DNA of 64,000 nt from the NCBI GenBank assembly GCA_024235395.1, contig JACKMK010000001.1, forward strand, positions 1,116,001 through 1,180,000. The letters run 5' to 3'. Positions 33,589 to 41,878 of this stretch are shown here, piece by piece. The stretch is from Chromatiaceae bacterium. Lineage in GTDB: Bacteria > Pseudomonadota > Gammaproteobacteria > Chromatiales > Chromatiaceae. Both the position numbers and the translations under genes were made by a program. Each line of letters starts with the position of its first letter. Position 1 is the first letter of the stretch. The notes under the pieces are model-generated. The model made no database searches. It saw only the letters and a list, made by a program, of their open reading frames with translations, and was not told where the DNA came from.

Positions 33589-35322
33589 GTGAATACCACG
33601 AAGATTGTTCTTGCAGCGGCGTGCTGCCTGATGGCGGCACAGGGTCACGCAAACCCCTATCCCAACGCCGGTTCGCTCTACCGTGACGTGCACGACGATG
33701 CGATGCGCCGCCTGCCGCCACAGCGGCAGGCCGAGCCCGAGATCAGTGCGCCCGAGTCGGCCCCGGTGGTGGGGGGCCTCGACGAGCTCCAGGTGTCGCA
33801 CTTCGTCGTCTACGGCAACCACGAGCTGGCACCCGAGACGCTGACGCAGATCCTGGAACCATTCTCGCACCGCACGCTGAGCGCCAGCGATCTCACCCTT
33901 GCGGCAACCACGCTGCGAGCGGCCTATCGTGAACGCGGCCTGTTCGCTGCGGAAGTCTATGTGCCGCCGCAGGCGATCGTCGATGGCGTCGTCACGCTGC
34001 ACGTCTACGAAGGGGTCCTGGAACAGCACGGGGTATTCCTCACCAACAACGGCGAGCACGTCCACGACGGGACGGTGAACGCCATCCTGCAATCGAACCT
34101 GGCCACCGGCGCAGTGATGCGCAGCGACGAGTTCGAGCGCACCCTGCTGCTGATCGACGACCTGCCGGGCGTAACCGGGCAAGGCCTGCTCTATCCCGGT
34201 AGCGAACCCGGCGAGGCGCGGTTCCTGGTACAGATCGACGACACCCCGCTGGTCACCGGCAACGTCGACGTCGACAACTTCGGCAACTATTACACCGGCA
34301 AGACGCGCGTCGGTACCACGCTGTACGTCAACAGCCCCGCAAGGATCGGCGACCAGCTGACCCTGCGTGCCGTGACCAGCGGTGCGGATTATCACTACCT
34401 TTTCCTCGACTACAGTGTCCCGATCGGTGGCAGCGGCCTTCGCCTCGGCGGCAATGTGGATTACCTCGATTACGAGCTCGGAAAGGAGTTCCGCGACACG
34501 GGCAGCGGCGACGCGACCTCGCTGCGACTGTTCGCGAGCTACCCCTTCGTGCGTGCACGCCACCACAACCTGACGGGCCGGCTGGAATATGCCCACCTGG
34601 ACGTCGAGGACGATCACGACAACTCGGCGCTGCGCGCGGAACGGCGAATCGACACGATCACGGCCGGCATCCGTGGCGACTACGATGACAACCTGTTCGG
34701 CAACGGGATCAACTATTTCGTCGCCAGCGTGACGGCGGGTTCGCTGGACATCCTGGGTAGCCAGGCCTATGTCGATTTCGACGACGCGAACGTCGGCGCG
34801 CAGGGCGGTTTCACCCTGGCCAATCTCGACCTCTCGCGCCTGCAATACCTCGGCGGTGACTGGTCTGCGTTCGCCAGCCTGGCCGGCCAGTTCTCCAGCG
34901 GCAACCTCGACGCGGCGCAGAAGTTCTACATCGGAGGTCCCTTCAGCGTGCCGGGCTACCCGACAGGCGAAGCCGGCGGCGACAGCGGCTTCCGTCTCTA
35001 CGCCGACATCCGCCGCGATTTCCGCCAGATGCCCTGGGGCGGCGACTTTCAGTTGTCGCTGTTCTACGCGACCGGCCAGGTGCGGCTGAACGAAGACCCC
35101 TGGGAAGGCTGGCAGGGCGGCAACCCGATCATCGAGAACGAGATCCACCTCTCGTCCTGGGGATTGGCGGCCAGCCAGACCTGGGAAGAGGGTGTCGTGC
35201 TGCGGGCATCCATCGGACGCCAGATCGGGAGCAACGACGGCCGCAACCCGGTGACCGGCGACGACAGCGACGGTTCCGACAGTGACGTCCGCGCCTGGTT
35301 CCAGGCCATCTACTATTTCTAG
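33589..35322 (+). CDS. TpsB-type outer-membrane transporter (ShlB/FhaC family)
   Basis: A 577-residue protein with a signal peptide of about 21 residues. Residues 65-225 hold a POTRA pair (LQVSHFVVYGNHELAPETL; VVTLHVYEGVLEQHGV). Residues 225-577 form a 16-strand-type barrel with the usual ending ...AWFQAIYYF. TpsB proteins export a large TpsA exoprotein. The L6-loop motif, usually VRAYP or VRGY, here reads SVPGYPTGEAGG, so the conserved Arg is replaced by Pro455. The GTG start has GAGGAA close upstream. The gene just downstream, 6-9 bp away, is not a recognisable TpsA but a proline-rich repeat protein. Confidence 0.88.
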   Translation: MNTTKIVLAAACCLMAAQGHANPYPNAGSLYRDVHDDAMRRLPPQRQAEPEISAPESAPVVGGLDELQVSHFVVYGNHELAPETLTQILEPFSHRTLSASDLTLAATTLRAAYRERGLFAAEVYVPPQAIVDGVVTLHVYEGVLEQHGVFLTNNGEHVHDGTVNAILQSNLATGAVMRSDEFERTLLLIDDLPGVTGQGLLYPGSEPGEARFLVQIDDTPLVTGNVDVDNFGNYYTGKTRVGTTLYVNSPARIGDQLTLRAVTSGADYHYLFLDYSVPIGGSGLRLGGNVDYLDYELGKEFRDTGSGDATSLRLFASYPFVRARHHNLTGRLEYAHLDVEDDHDNSALRAERRIDTITAGIRGDYDDNLFGNGINYFVASVTAGSLDILGSQAYVDFDDANVGAQGGFTLANLDLSRLQYLGGDWSAFASLAGQFSSGNLDAAQKFYIGGPFSVPGYPTGEAGGDSGFRLYADIRRDFRQMPWGGDFQLSLFYATGQVRLNEDPWEGWQGGNPIIENEIHLSSWGLAASQTWEEGVVLRASIGRQIGSNDGRNPVTGDDSDGSDSDVRAWFQAIYYF

Positions 35323-35331
35323 GAGTCCATG

Positions 35332-36633
35332 ATGCGCGCAATATCCAGCCTCGTGGCCGTCTGTTCGCTCTTTGCCGGTACCGCCTGGTCCGCGGCGAAT
35401 TGCCTGCACTCTAATTCGTGGCAGTGCAGCGGAACAGTCTCATGGTCGGGACAGAGCTCGCAGACCGGTGGGGGTATCGCGACCACGGGTCAGTCGCCCG
35501 GGCCCGCTACGACAAAGCCGCCGCTCGGCGGCGGCGGCACGTCCGGTACACACCCCGTCATCATCGCGCCACCGCTGCCGCCGGAGCCGAAGGTGCCGCA
35601 GCCGATGCCGGTCGTCGAGCCGCCGAAGCTGCCGAACAAGACACCCTACCTGGTGCCGCCTCAGCCGGTGGTCAAGGTCCCGCAGCCGATGCCGGTCGTC
35701 GAGCCGCCGAAGCTGCCCAACAAGACACCCTACCTGGTGCCGCCTCAGCCGGTGGTCAAGGTGCCGCAGCCGATGCCGGTCGTCGCGCCGCCGAAGCTGC
35801 CGAACAAGACACCCTACCTGGTGCCACCTCAACCGGTGGTCCAGGTGCCGCAGCCGATGCCGGTCGTCGAGCCGCCCAAGCTGCCCAACAAGACCCCCTA
35901 CCTGGTGCCACCTCAACCGGTGGTCCAGGTGCCGCAGCCGATGCCGGTCGTCGCGCCGCCGAAGCTGCCCAACAAGACCCCCTACCTGGTGCCGCCTCAG
36001 CCGGTGGTCCAGGTGCCGCAGCCGATGCCGGTCGTCGCGCCGCCGAAGCTGCCGAACAAGACACCCTACCTGGTGCCGCCTCAACCGGTGGTCCAGGTGC
36101 CGCAGCCGATGCCGGTCGTCGCACCACCGAAGCTGCCGAACCAGACTCCACCGCTCAAGCCCCTGGTCCTCACACGGCCACCGGTGGCGCACCCACACCC
36201 CGACCTGGTGCACAACCCGGGCGGATCATCGTCGGTGCCGAAAGGACCGGCCAAAGTCCCGCAAGGACCGATCGGCGGTACGGGTGTCGTAACGTTGCCG
36301 CACCTGCCCGGGACCGGTCGGCAGCCAGGACCACAGGTCGTCGCCACGACCGGTGTACCGACCCCGGTGATTACCGGGCCCAAGGGTCCAGAGGGTGCGA
36401 CGCATCACCTGTACCCTGTGCTCGATCCGGGCCACGCGGTGCCGCCCGGCCTGCACGGCCACTACTGGACACGCGAGGTCATCGAGCCCGGCATCCAGAA
36501 CGAGCGCGTCACGCTGTATCGCAGCAACGATGTGCGCGAGGCGCAGTACAAGGACGTGATCCCGATGGACAAGGCGGGTTTCCACCTGTCGGTCATCGGC
36601 ACCCGCAGACCGAACTACTTCGAGGCGCCTTGA
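35332..36633 (+). CDS. Exported proline-rich repeat protein next to TpsB
   Basis: A 433-residue protein with a signal peptide of about 20 residues (ending TAWSA). After a Ser/Gly-rich stretch with two cysteines, residues about 87-275 consist of six and a half copies of a 28-residue unit with core VPQPMPVV, PPKLPNKTPYL and VPPQPVV. A Pro/Gly-rich segment and a folded-looking C-terminus (HYWTREVIEPGIQNERVTLY, then GFHLSVIGTRRPNYFEAP) follow. AGGAG lies 6 nt before the ATG at 35332 (or 3 nt before one at 35329). The repeats should form a stiff polyproline-type rod. Position suggests it is a cargo, plug or anchor for the TpsB pore, but it lacks the TPS domain and beta-helix of TpsA proteins. Confidence 0.75.
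   Translation: MRAISSLVAVCSLFAGTAWSAANCLHSNSWQCSGTVSWSGQSSQTGGGIATTGQSPGPATTKPPLGGGGTSGTHPVIIAPPLPPEPKVPQPMPVVEPPKLPNKTPYLVPPQPVVKVPQPMPVVEPPKLPNKTPYLVPPQPVVKVPQPMPVVAPPKLPNKTPYLVPPQPVVQVPQPMPVVEPPKLPNKTPYLVPPQPVVQVPQPMPVVAPPKLPNKTPYLVPPQPVVQVPQPMPVVAPPKLPNKTPYLVPPQPVVQVPQPMPVVAPPKLPNQTPPLKPLVLTRPPVAHPHPDLVHNPGGSSSVPKGPAKVPQGPIGGTGVVTLPHLPGTGRQPGPQVVATTGVPTPVITGPKGPEGATHHLYPVLDPGHAVPPGLHGHYWTREVIEPGIQNERVTLYRSNDVREAQYKDVIPMDKAGFHLSVIGTRRPNYFEAP
35593..36150 (+). repeat. Tandem 84-bp repeat array inside the proline-rich gene
   Basis: Copies begin at 35593, 35677, 35761, 35845, 35929 and 36013, each exactly 84 bp, with a seventh partial copy from 36097. Copies differ at only a few positions (GAG/GCG for Glu/Ala, AAG/CAG for Lys/Gln, and synonymous changes). 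Such near identity indicates recent duplication or gene conversion, so copy number is likely to vary between strains. Confidence 0.95.
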
Positions 36634-36890
36634 TGCGCAGGGTCTGACATCGACGCCGTCGCGCGGGAATCCACCACCGCCGCGGCGCCGATGCCGGCAT
36701 TGCCGATCTCGCGCTTCGGCGTCGCACCGGGCCGGGTCGTACATCTGTCGCGGGGCGGGGTTGACGGGTAGCCGGCACGCGATGGCTCGTGCCAACGGCA
36801 ACGATGAACAACCGTCACCACGTCAACGGTAGCGATTGCCTGGATCCCCCGGCCTGATGAGGCCGAAGCTCGCAGCTGAGCGACCTGTCG

Positions 36891-37544
36891 TCATCCCCCC
36901 TCGATCGCGGCGAGCGGGACCTCGTAGATCTCCTTGTCGTCGATCGTCACGGTCCAGGTATCGCCTTCCAGTTTCGCCTCCGCCTTGCGGTTGGTGGCGT
37001 TGACATAGCCGGTCATGAAATTGATCGTGAACTGTTCGCCGGCCGGGTTCTGTACCACGATCGAGGCCTGCCGGTCCTCCATGCGCAGGATGCCGGCCGG
37101 GCACTGGCCGAAACCGGCATCCGCGACACCGCGACAGCGCAGCAGGGTCGTGGCATCGTAATCCCTGGTACTGAACGGCGCGGTCGGGTTATCGCCCGTG
37201 TCCGGCTCCAGGCCCGCCGTGCTCCAGTACACGAACACGCTCTCGTCCGGAAACCGGAAGATCAACCCCTGATCGCCAAGGCCGCTCTGGCGATACACGG
37301 TGCGGCCCTGCTGGTCACGGAAATTACCGACCGCATCCCCCGTGGGGCTCAGGTCGTGGGTCACGCCATCCTCACGGGTGATGGTCACATAACCCTGGCG
37401 CTGCGCGAAGGTGCAAGGGATCATCTTGTCCGTATGATCCGATCCCTTCGGATAGACATCGCAACGGGCCTGCGTCGAGTCGGCTGCCGCCGAACCCATC
37501 CATACCACGGCGACAACGACCATCCAGCATCCAACCGTCTTCAT
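36891..37544 (-). CDS. Exported hypothetical protein
   Basis: A 217-residue protein with a signal peptide of about 21 residues (ending SAAA) and GGAGG about 9 nt before the ATG. The mature part is beta-rich with four cysteines (RCDVYPKGSD; MIPCTFAQRQGYVTIT; TTLLRCRGVADAGFGQCP), likely two disulfides. DHTDKMIPCTFAQRQGYVTITREDGV resembles small periplasmic proteins found widely in Proteobacteria, but I cannot name the family. It is convergent with the proline-rich gene (257 bp gap with no visible gene) and divergent from the DsrE-like gene. Confidence 0.65.
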   Translation of the reverse strand: MKTVGCWMVVVAVVWMGSAAADSTQARCDVYPKGSDHTDKMIPCTFAQRQGYVTITREDGVTHDLSPTGDAVGNFRDQQGRTVYRQSGLGDQGLIFRFPDESVFVYWSTAGLEPDTGDNPTAPFSTRDYDATTLLRCRGVADAGFGQCPAGILRMEDRQASIVVQNPAGEQFTINFMTGYVNATNRKAEAKLEGDTWTVTIDDKEIYEVPLAAIEGG

Positions 37545-37910
37545 GCCCGTTTACCTCCGCAGGTGATGCACTCTTTTTATTTTCGCACGTTCGCGAGCGC
37601 CTTGGCCTGCACAGACCCTGAACCTCGCATACGTCAACCGACACGCGGCGACCATCGATACCGTTGCGTTCTCAAGTCAAAGGCTTTCCGGTTCGTGCGC
37701 GGCCAACCGCCAGACCGTGCACAAGTTCCGCATACCGTGTTGTCGTGATATTTGCCGACCAGGAAAGCACCGGCAAAACCCGGATCGATGCGACCAAATT
37801 GCGCCTGCTGACACCGATCAACGATGCCCCGGTTTGCAGGGTTCGCCAGGTCTCGACAGCCGTATGCTGGAAATGACGGAGCATCGTCGATTCGCAAAGG
37901 GAGGTGTGTC
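37545..37910. other. 366 bp gene-free region between divergent genes
   Basis: It is less GC-rich near 37568-37580 (CTCTTTTTATTTTCGC), as expected for promoters of the two divergent exported-protein genes. GGGAGGTG at 37899-37906 is the ribosome binding site of the DsrE-like gene. Short open frames here look like shadows and no RNA gene is recognised. Confidence 0.4.
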
Positions 37911-38507
37911 ATGAGATCGACGCGAAGACACATGATCGTGAACCTGCCGGCCGCCGTACTGGCAGCATTGAGCGCGATGGCCAGCGTTCCCGCCTCTGCC
38001 ATCGAGTCCGAGATCCAGGACGTGGTCATAACCCTGCAGCAAGATCCTTTCGAAAATCTGGAAGCGTCGTGCGTGGCGATCCAGATCGGGATGTCACAGC
38101 TGGCGATGGGCTCGAACGTGACGCTCTTTCCGACCTTGGCGGGCGTGGGCGTGGTCAACAACGAAGTGTTGGAGACCCTGTACCCCGACGACGACGCGGG
38201 ACGCCCGGGTAAGACCCAGGGACATGCGTACGGCCATCGAAACACCAAATGGGCGGAACCCGAACACTGTGTCGTCGGCAAGCCGGATGGGAGCATCGTC
38301 ATGATGCCATTGCGGGACCTGCTGGACGGTTTCGTGAATGCGGGCGGTCAGATCCTGGTTTGCCCGCTGTGCTGGTATTCCCGTTATCCGGAGACCATGG
38401 AGCATCCAGAGCTACTGTCCGAACTGCTCTACGAGCCGGCCGTGATGGGTGGTCCATCCACCATTCCGTTCCTGTTCAATGACGCGAACAAGGTCATCGA
38501 CTATTGA
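37911..38507 (+). CDS. Exported DsrE-like protein
   Basis: A 198-residue protein. The first 30 residues (MRSTRRHMIVNL to ASVPASA) form a signal peptide with a twin-arginine-like start. The mature part fits the DsrE/DsrF-like fold: VVITLQQDPFENLEASCVAI at the first strand and helix, VTLFPTLAGVGVVN as the second strand, and PLRDLLDGFVNAGGQILVCP before a CPLCWYSR element with two cysteines. DsrE proteins handle sulfur transfer or act as redox-linked adaptors; periplasmic versions are less studied. The start is fixed by GGGAGGTG. It stands alone on the plus strand; after the stop an inverted repeat CGAAGGGG/CCCCTTCG (38518-38552) may end transcription. Confidence 0.68.
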   Translation: MRSTRRHMIVNLPAAVLAALSAMASVPASAIESEIQDVVITLQQDPFENLEASCVAIQIGMSQLAMGSNVTLFPTLAGVGVVNNEVLETLYPDDDAGRPGKTQGHAYGHRNTKWAEPEHCVVGKPDGSIVMMPLRDLLDGFVNAGGQILVCPLCWYSRYPETMEHPELLSELLYEPAVMGGPSTIPFLFNDANKVIDY

Positions 38508-38690
38508 TGGTGAACGACGAAGGGGTACCGCATCCAGCGTGGCGCCCCTTCGGTTCCACGGTCAGATATCCGAGGATGGAGAGTCCCCGACGTGATCGTG
38601 AAACCGGCGGGGCGCCGGCGCGCTGCCGTGAGGGAAGCGTCGTTGTCCACGGACGGCGCGTGGATGCCGCCGGGATCCCGAACGCCCACA

Positions 38691-39401
38691 CTAGCGCCTA
38701 TGCAGTTTCTCGAAATAGGTCACGCGCCCGTTGTCTTCCACATTGCACACGTAATTGCCGTCGTCGTAGTCCAGGATGATCTCCCAGGCACCCGCCTTCA
38801 GCGGCGTGGAACTGACCACTTTCCCATAGCGGTCGTCAACGGCATTGCAGGCCCGCACTGCAGAGGAAGGAGGCCCACTCCGCTCATGCGCACCACCACC
38901 CTGCAGCTCGAACTTTGCGCGGCAACCGCCATCCACCCAGATCGAATGCTTGGACAGACCCCAGTTCTCACCCTCGACGCACTTGGTCTTGCTCAGTTGC
39001 TTGACGACCCGCACGTCACCGCGGGTGTCCATGGCACATTCCTTACGCCGCTCATTCTCGGATTCGCAGGTCACGCCTGTCGGGAGATCTCTGTATGCAT
39101 CGTCACCTCCGCCCACGTAGCCTGACGACTTGTGGCCGCCGTCGGAATGTTGACCGCTCGATTCGAACTCTGCACGACAACCGTCACTCACCCAGACGGA
39201 GTGCTTGAAAAGCCCCCAGTTCTTGCCCTCGACACACTTGGTCTTGCTCAGCTGCTTGACGATTCGCACCTCGCCCCGTGTATCCATCTCGCATTCCTTT
39301 TGTCGCTCGTTCTCCGATTCACAGGTCACCTTGTCTGCCAACACAGACGAAGGCGCCAGCAATGCCAGTACAAATACGCCAGAAAAGTACTTCGCCATCA
39401 T
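38691..39401 (-). CDS. Exported protein with two DUF3011 domains
   Basis: A 236-residue protein with a signal peptide of about 22 residues (ending SVLA). Two DUF3011 repeats occupy about residues 24-82 and 108-167. Each has the pattern C-x-SENER-x3-C-x-MDTRG, then QLSKTKCVEG-x-NWGL, then a Cys-Arg-Ala-x-Phe end, so four conserved cysteines per repeat. The C-terminal 50 residues (AWEIILDYDDGNYVCNVEDNG) form another small beta unit. DUF3011 has no established function. Another DUF3011 gene lies 1.7 kb upstream on the same strand with a solute-binding protein between, so the three may form one transcription unit. Confidence 0.8.
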   Translation of the reverse strand: MMAKYFSGVFVLALLAPSSVLADKVTCESENERQKECEMDTRGEVRIVKQLSKTKCVEGKNWGLFKHSVWVSDGCRAEFESSGQHSDGGHKSSGYVGGGDDAYRDLPTGVTCESENERRKECAMDTRGDVRVVKQLSKTKCVEGENWGLSKHSIWVDGGCRAKFELQGGGAHERSGPPSSAVRACNAVDDRYGKVVSSTPLKAGAWEIILDYDDGNYVCNVEDNGRVTYFEKLHRR

Positions 39402-39449
39402 CTCGTAGTCCCCCGCTCGTGCTTGTTTGAATCCCTGATTGCAGTCGGT

Positions 39450-40358
39450 TTACTCGAGCCAGCTTGTCGTCGTGGACCAGTGATGTATCCGCTCGGCCAG
39501 CCAACCTTCGGCCTTGTGGAAGGCCAGCCAGGTGTTGAGGTAATTCAGGAAGTCGGGGTCTCCCTTGCGCACGCCCATCGCGGTGAAGGTGGCCGACAGC
39601 GGCTGTGCCAACGGCAACGTCAAGGTGTCGGGCGCCAGTCGAACCACGAGCTGCGGTGCAAAGGTCGGCACCAGGGCGGCATGCGCCCTGCCCTCCAGCA
39701 CCGGGGTCATCTGCAGGTCGTCACCCTCGACCCGGACCAGCGTCGCCTGCGGGAAATGCGTCTTCACGAGTCGCTCCTGCACCGAACCGGCATACGCGGC
39801 GATCCTGACGTCCGGCCGGTTGAAATCCTGCTCGGTGGTCATGCCGGCCGCGAGCTTGCTGTTTGCGACCAGATGGACGCCTTCGGTCGCCGTGGCCTCC
39901 GAGTAATTCACCAACAGCGCCCTTCCCGGCGTGGCCCACAGGCCCGCGACGATCACGTCGAAGCGGCGGTCGAGCAGGTCGGGAATGATCTGTGACCACG
40001 AGGTCGGCACGAACTCCAGGTCCACCCCGAGATCGTCGGCCAACTGGCGCGCCAGATCGACGCTGTAGCCGATCAGCTCCCCGTTCGCGTCGTGCATCAC
40101 CATCGGATCCGACAGGGCGACGCCCACCAGCAGGGTGCCGCGCTTGCGGATCGTCGCCAGGGTATCGACGCTCGGGCCACGGTAAACGGGCTCGATGTCC
40201 ACCATCGGCGGCCGCGCGGGAATGGCCTCCGGATCGAAGAATCCGCTGTCCGGCGGCATCGCCGGCGCGGACTCCTCGGCCGCGCTGACCGTCAAAGATG
40301 AAAGGATCGCAGCGCACAGCGCAGCAAAGATTAGGTTGCATACACGTTTGATGATCAT
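39450..40358 (-). CDS. Periplasmic amino-acid-type solute-binding protein, family 3
   Basis: A 302-residue protein with a signal peptide of about 26 residues, then a Pro-rich linker, then a family-3 binding domain from residue 66: TLATIRKRGTLLVGVALSDP, YSVDLARQLADDLGVDLEFV, LLDRRFDVIVAGLWATPGRA. These are the usual ligand-loop positions, but the canonical Arg in the second lobe (normally T-x-x-R) reads ATPGRA. No ABC permease genes adjoin, so it may be an orphan receptor, sensor partner or catalytically unrelated relative. GGAGAG precedes the ATG. It lies between two DUF3011 genes, 24 bp after the upstream one and 48 bp before the next. Confidence 0.82.
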   Translation of the reverse strand: MIIKRVCNLIFAALCAAILSSLTVSAAEESAPAMPPDSGFFDPEAIPARPPMVDIEPVYRGPSVDTLATIRKRGTLLVGVALSDPMVMHDANGELIGYSVDLARQLADDLGVDLEFVPTSWSQIIPDLLDRRFDVIVAGLWATPGRALLVNYSEATATEGVHLVANSKLAAGMTTEQDFNRPDVRIAAYAGSVQERLVKTHFPQATLVRVEGDDLQMTPVLEGRAHAALVPTFAPQLVVRLAPDTLTLPLAQPLSATFTAMGVRKGDPDFLNYLNTWLAFHKAEGWLAERIHHWSTTTSWLE

Positions 40359-40382
40359 GTGTCTCTCCGAGGCCGCTGCCGG

Positions 40383-41063
40383 TCAATAACCCGCGCCGGA
40401 GCGACGGAACATCACACGGTGCCTGGAATCGGATTCGTCGGTTGCGAGAAACCCGTTGCCGGAGCGCTCGATCGTGAAGCGGTGCCGCCCTGTTTCAAGA
40501 CGACGGCCGTCCAGGTTCCCCGAGAACCTGATCCGGTCTGCGTATCCCGTCACCGACCCGCCCGGATGAATCGTCAGCTCGAGGTCTTTGCGCTCGACAT
40601 CGTCGTAGCCTTCGAACTTGCCGATTGCCCAGGACGCGACATCGTCCTGGCTGTGATCGGAACCGGACGCGAGCGCCGCAATGATCGCGACACCGGCGAT
40701 GGCCGCGCCAGCCGCGAGTGCCTTTTTGCCGTCATCATCGTCGTGCCGGTCCCGGTCGCGGCGATGGCTGTCGTGACGGTCGTCGTACCGGTAGTCATCT
40801 CCGCCAACCACAAACTCGGCATCGCAACCACGGTCGACCCAGACGCCGTGACGGTCGAAACCCCAGTTGTCGCCCTTGCGGCAACGCGTCTTCGAATGCT
40901 GTTCGACCAGGCGTACATGGTTGTGCGTCTTGGCCCTGCAGTACTGGTAGTGAAAATCCCGGCTCTTGCATCGGATCGTCTGATCAGCGACTGCCGCGCC
41001 ACACGGCAACAACGCGGCCGCGATCAGAAAGATCCAAGTGCGTCTATGGTCAATCAATTGCAT
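40383..41063 (-). CDS. DUF3011 protein with a hydrophobic segment and C-terminal domain
   Basis: A 226-residue protein with a signal peptide (to AVA, about residue 27). Residues 28-86 form one DUF3011 domain (RCKSRDFHYQYC, then EQHSKTRCRKGDNWGF, then WVDRGCDAEF). A His/Asp/Arg-rich stretch (RHDSHRRDRDRHDDDD, about 92-111) follows, then a hydrophobic stretch (KALAAGAAIAGVAIIAALASG) that could span the membrane, then about 80 residues of beta-rich C-terminal domain. CGGAGG precedes the ATG. The His/Asp tract could bind metal. Probably cotranscribed with the solute-binding gene 24 bp downstream. Confidence 0.75.
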   Translation of the reverse strand: MQLIDHRRTWIFLIAAALLPCGAAVADQTIRCKSRDFHYQYCRAKTHNHVRLVEQHSKTRCRKGDNWGFDRHGVWVDRGCDAEFVVGGDDYRYDDRHDSHRRDRDRHDDDDGKKALAAGAAIAGVAIIAALASGSDHSQDDVASWAIGKFEGYDDVERKDLELTIHPGGSVTGYADRIRFSGNLDGRRLETGRHRFTIERSGNGFLATDESDSRHRVMFRRSGAGY

Positions 41064-41626
41064 ATTGCCTCCGAGCTATGCGTGCACCTGACTGCTCAGC
41101 CCTACAAGATTGAATGCGCCCTCGAACCGGCCATCCAGAACGGGACACCGCCGAGGCGCGGCACAATTCCCGCAACGTATCCGATCACCCAAACGCCGAA
41201 GTCGTTATCGCTGGACGCTGCGACCTGAACCTTGATCAGGACCTCTGCGCACATCAAGGTCCCGCTGCGCTCGACCGCCTTCCGCAAATGCTCACTGCGG
41301 ATGGAACGCGCGAGTGGACCTGGCCGAATGCCTTGCGCACCTGCTATTGGTCGCCTTTGATGCCGGCCCACCTCCAGTCCACGACCCATCTTCGTAAACA
41401 GTTAGCGTAGCAGCAATGCACCGGCATTCCTCGATGCTGCTCGATGTACCCGGGTCGGTGATGCCAAGCACGCTCGTTTGCCGCCAACGGACGTGACGCG
41501 ACTACCCGGGCTCTGTTGAATCCAGGCCCGTGCTGACCTCGGCAGGCATCGCCTTCGAGTACACGGGGACCCGCTTTGGAAGGTTACCGCGATACCGAAA
41601 CGCCGAGAGCCCGATCGTCTGACAAC
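41064..41626. other. 563 bp region without a convincing gene
   Basis: It lies between the DUF3011 gene and the tRNA-Lys terminator. The only sizeable open frame (minus, 41102-41389) starts with Arg/Gly-rich translation and has no clear ribosome site or family. Promoter signals for the minus-strand exported-protein genes must lie near 41070-41200. No integrase, no copy of the tRNA 3' end and no repeat were seen. Confidence 0.4.
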
Positions 41627-41656
41627 AAAAAAGGCTCACGATCGCTCGTAAGCCTT
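41627..41656 (-). terminator. Rho-independent terminator of tRNA-Lys
   Basis: On the minus strand AGGCTTACGA pairs with TCGTGAGCCT (one G-T) around a short loop and is followed by six T residues. It begins 9 bp after the encoded CCA end of the tRNA. Confidence 0.88.
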
Positions 41657-41664
41657 TGATTGGG

Positions 41665-41740
41665 TGGTGGGTCGTGCAGGATTCGAACCTGCGACCAATT
41701 GATTAAAAGTCAACTGCTCTACCGACTGAGCTAACGACCC
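41665..41740 (-). tRNA. tRNA-Lys (anticodon UUU)
   Basis: A 76-nt cloverleaf with encoded CCA. The acceptor arm GGGTCGT pairs with ACGACCC, the D-arm has GCTC and GAGC, the anticodon loop is CTTTTAA with TTT as anticodon, and the T-arm contains GGTTCGAATCC. A tRNA-Lys downstream of queC and the tol-pal cluster is a common gammaproteobacterial arrangement. Confidence 0.98.
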
Positions 41741-41782
41741 ATAAACTGGTTTTAGCTGGCGAGTCGCCAGGAAAGAGGGCGC

Positions 41783-41810
41783 ATTATACAGGACGTGCGG
41801 ACCCGCTCAA
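41783..41810 (-). promoter_or_regulatory. Stable-RNA promoter of tRNA-Lys
   Basis: On the minus strand TTGAGC (41805-41810) and a perfect TATAAT (41783-41788) are 16 bp apart, followed by GCGCCC, the GC-rich discriminator typical of stringently controlled RNA promoters. The leader to the mature tRNA is about 36 nt and contains an inverted repeat CTGGCGA/TCGCCAG that RNase P processing would remove. Confidence 0.8.
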
Positions 41811-41878
41811 GCCCGCCGCGTCGCTGGCAACGCAGATGCGGAGTGACGCCGCGCCCGAGCCCATCGGCAGGACCTGTA

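Noticed and set aside
35593..36150. Possible CRISPR-like or regulatory repeat array
   Set aside because: The units are contiguous, 84 bp, in frame and coding, with no spacers and no cas genes nearby.
35418..36647. Alternative-frame long ORFs over the 84-bp repeats
   Set aside because: The repeat makes all frames open; only the frame with signal peptide, ribosome site and non-repeat folded C-terminus is credible.
41102..41389. A 95-codon minus-strand frame upstream of the DUF3011 gene
   Set aside because: No ribosome site, no recognisable family and Arg/Gly-rich beginning; it could at most be a gene remnant.
41665..41740. tRNA-Lys as an integration site for a genomic island
   Set aside because: No integrase gene and no second copy of the tRNA 3' end were seen in the window.
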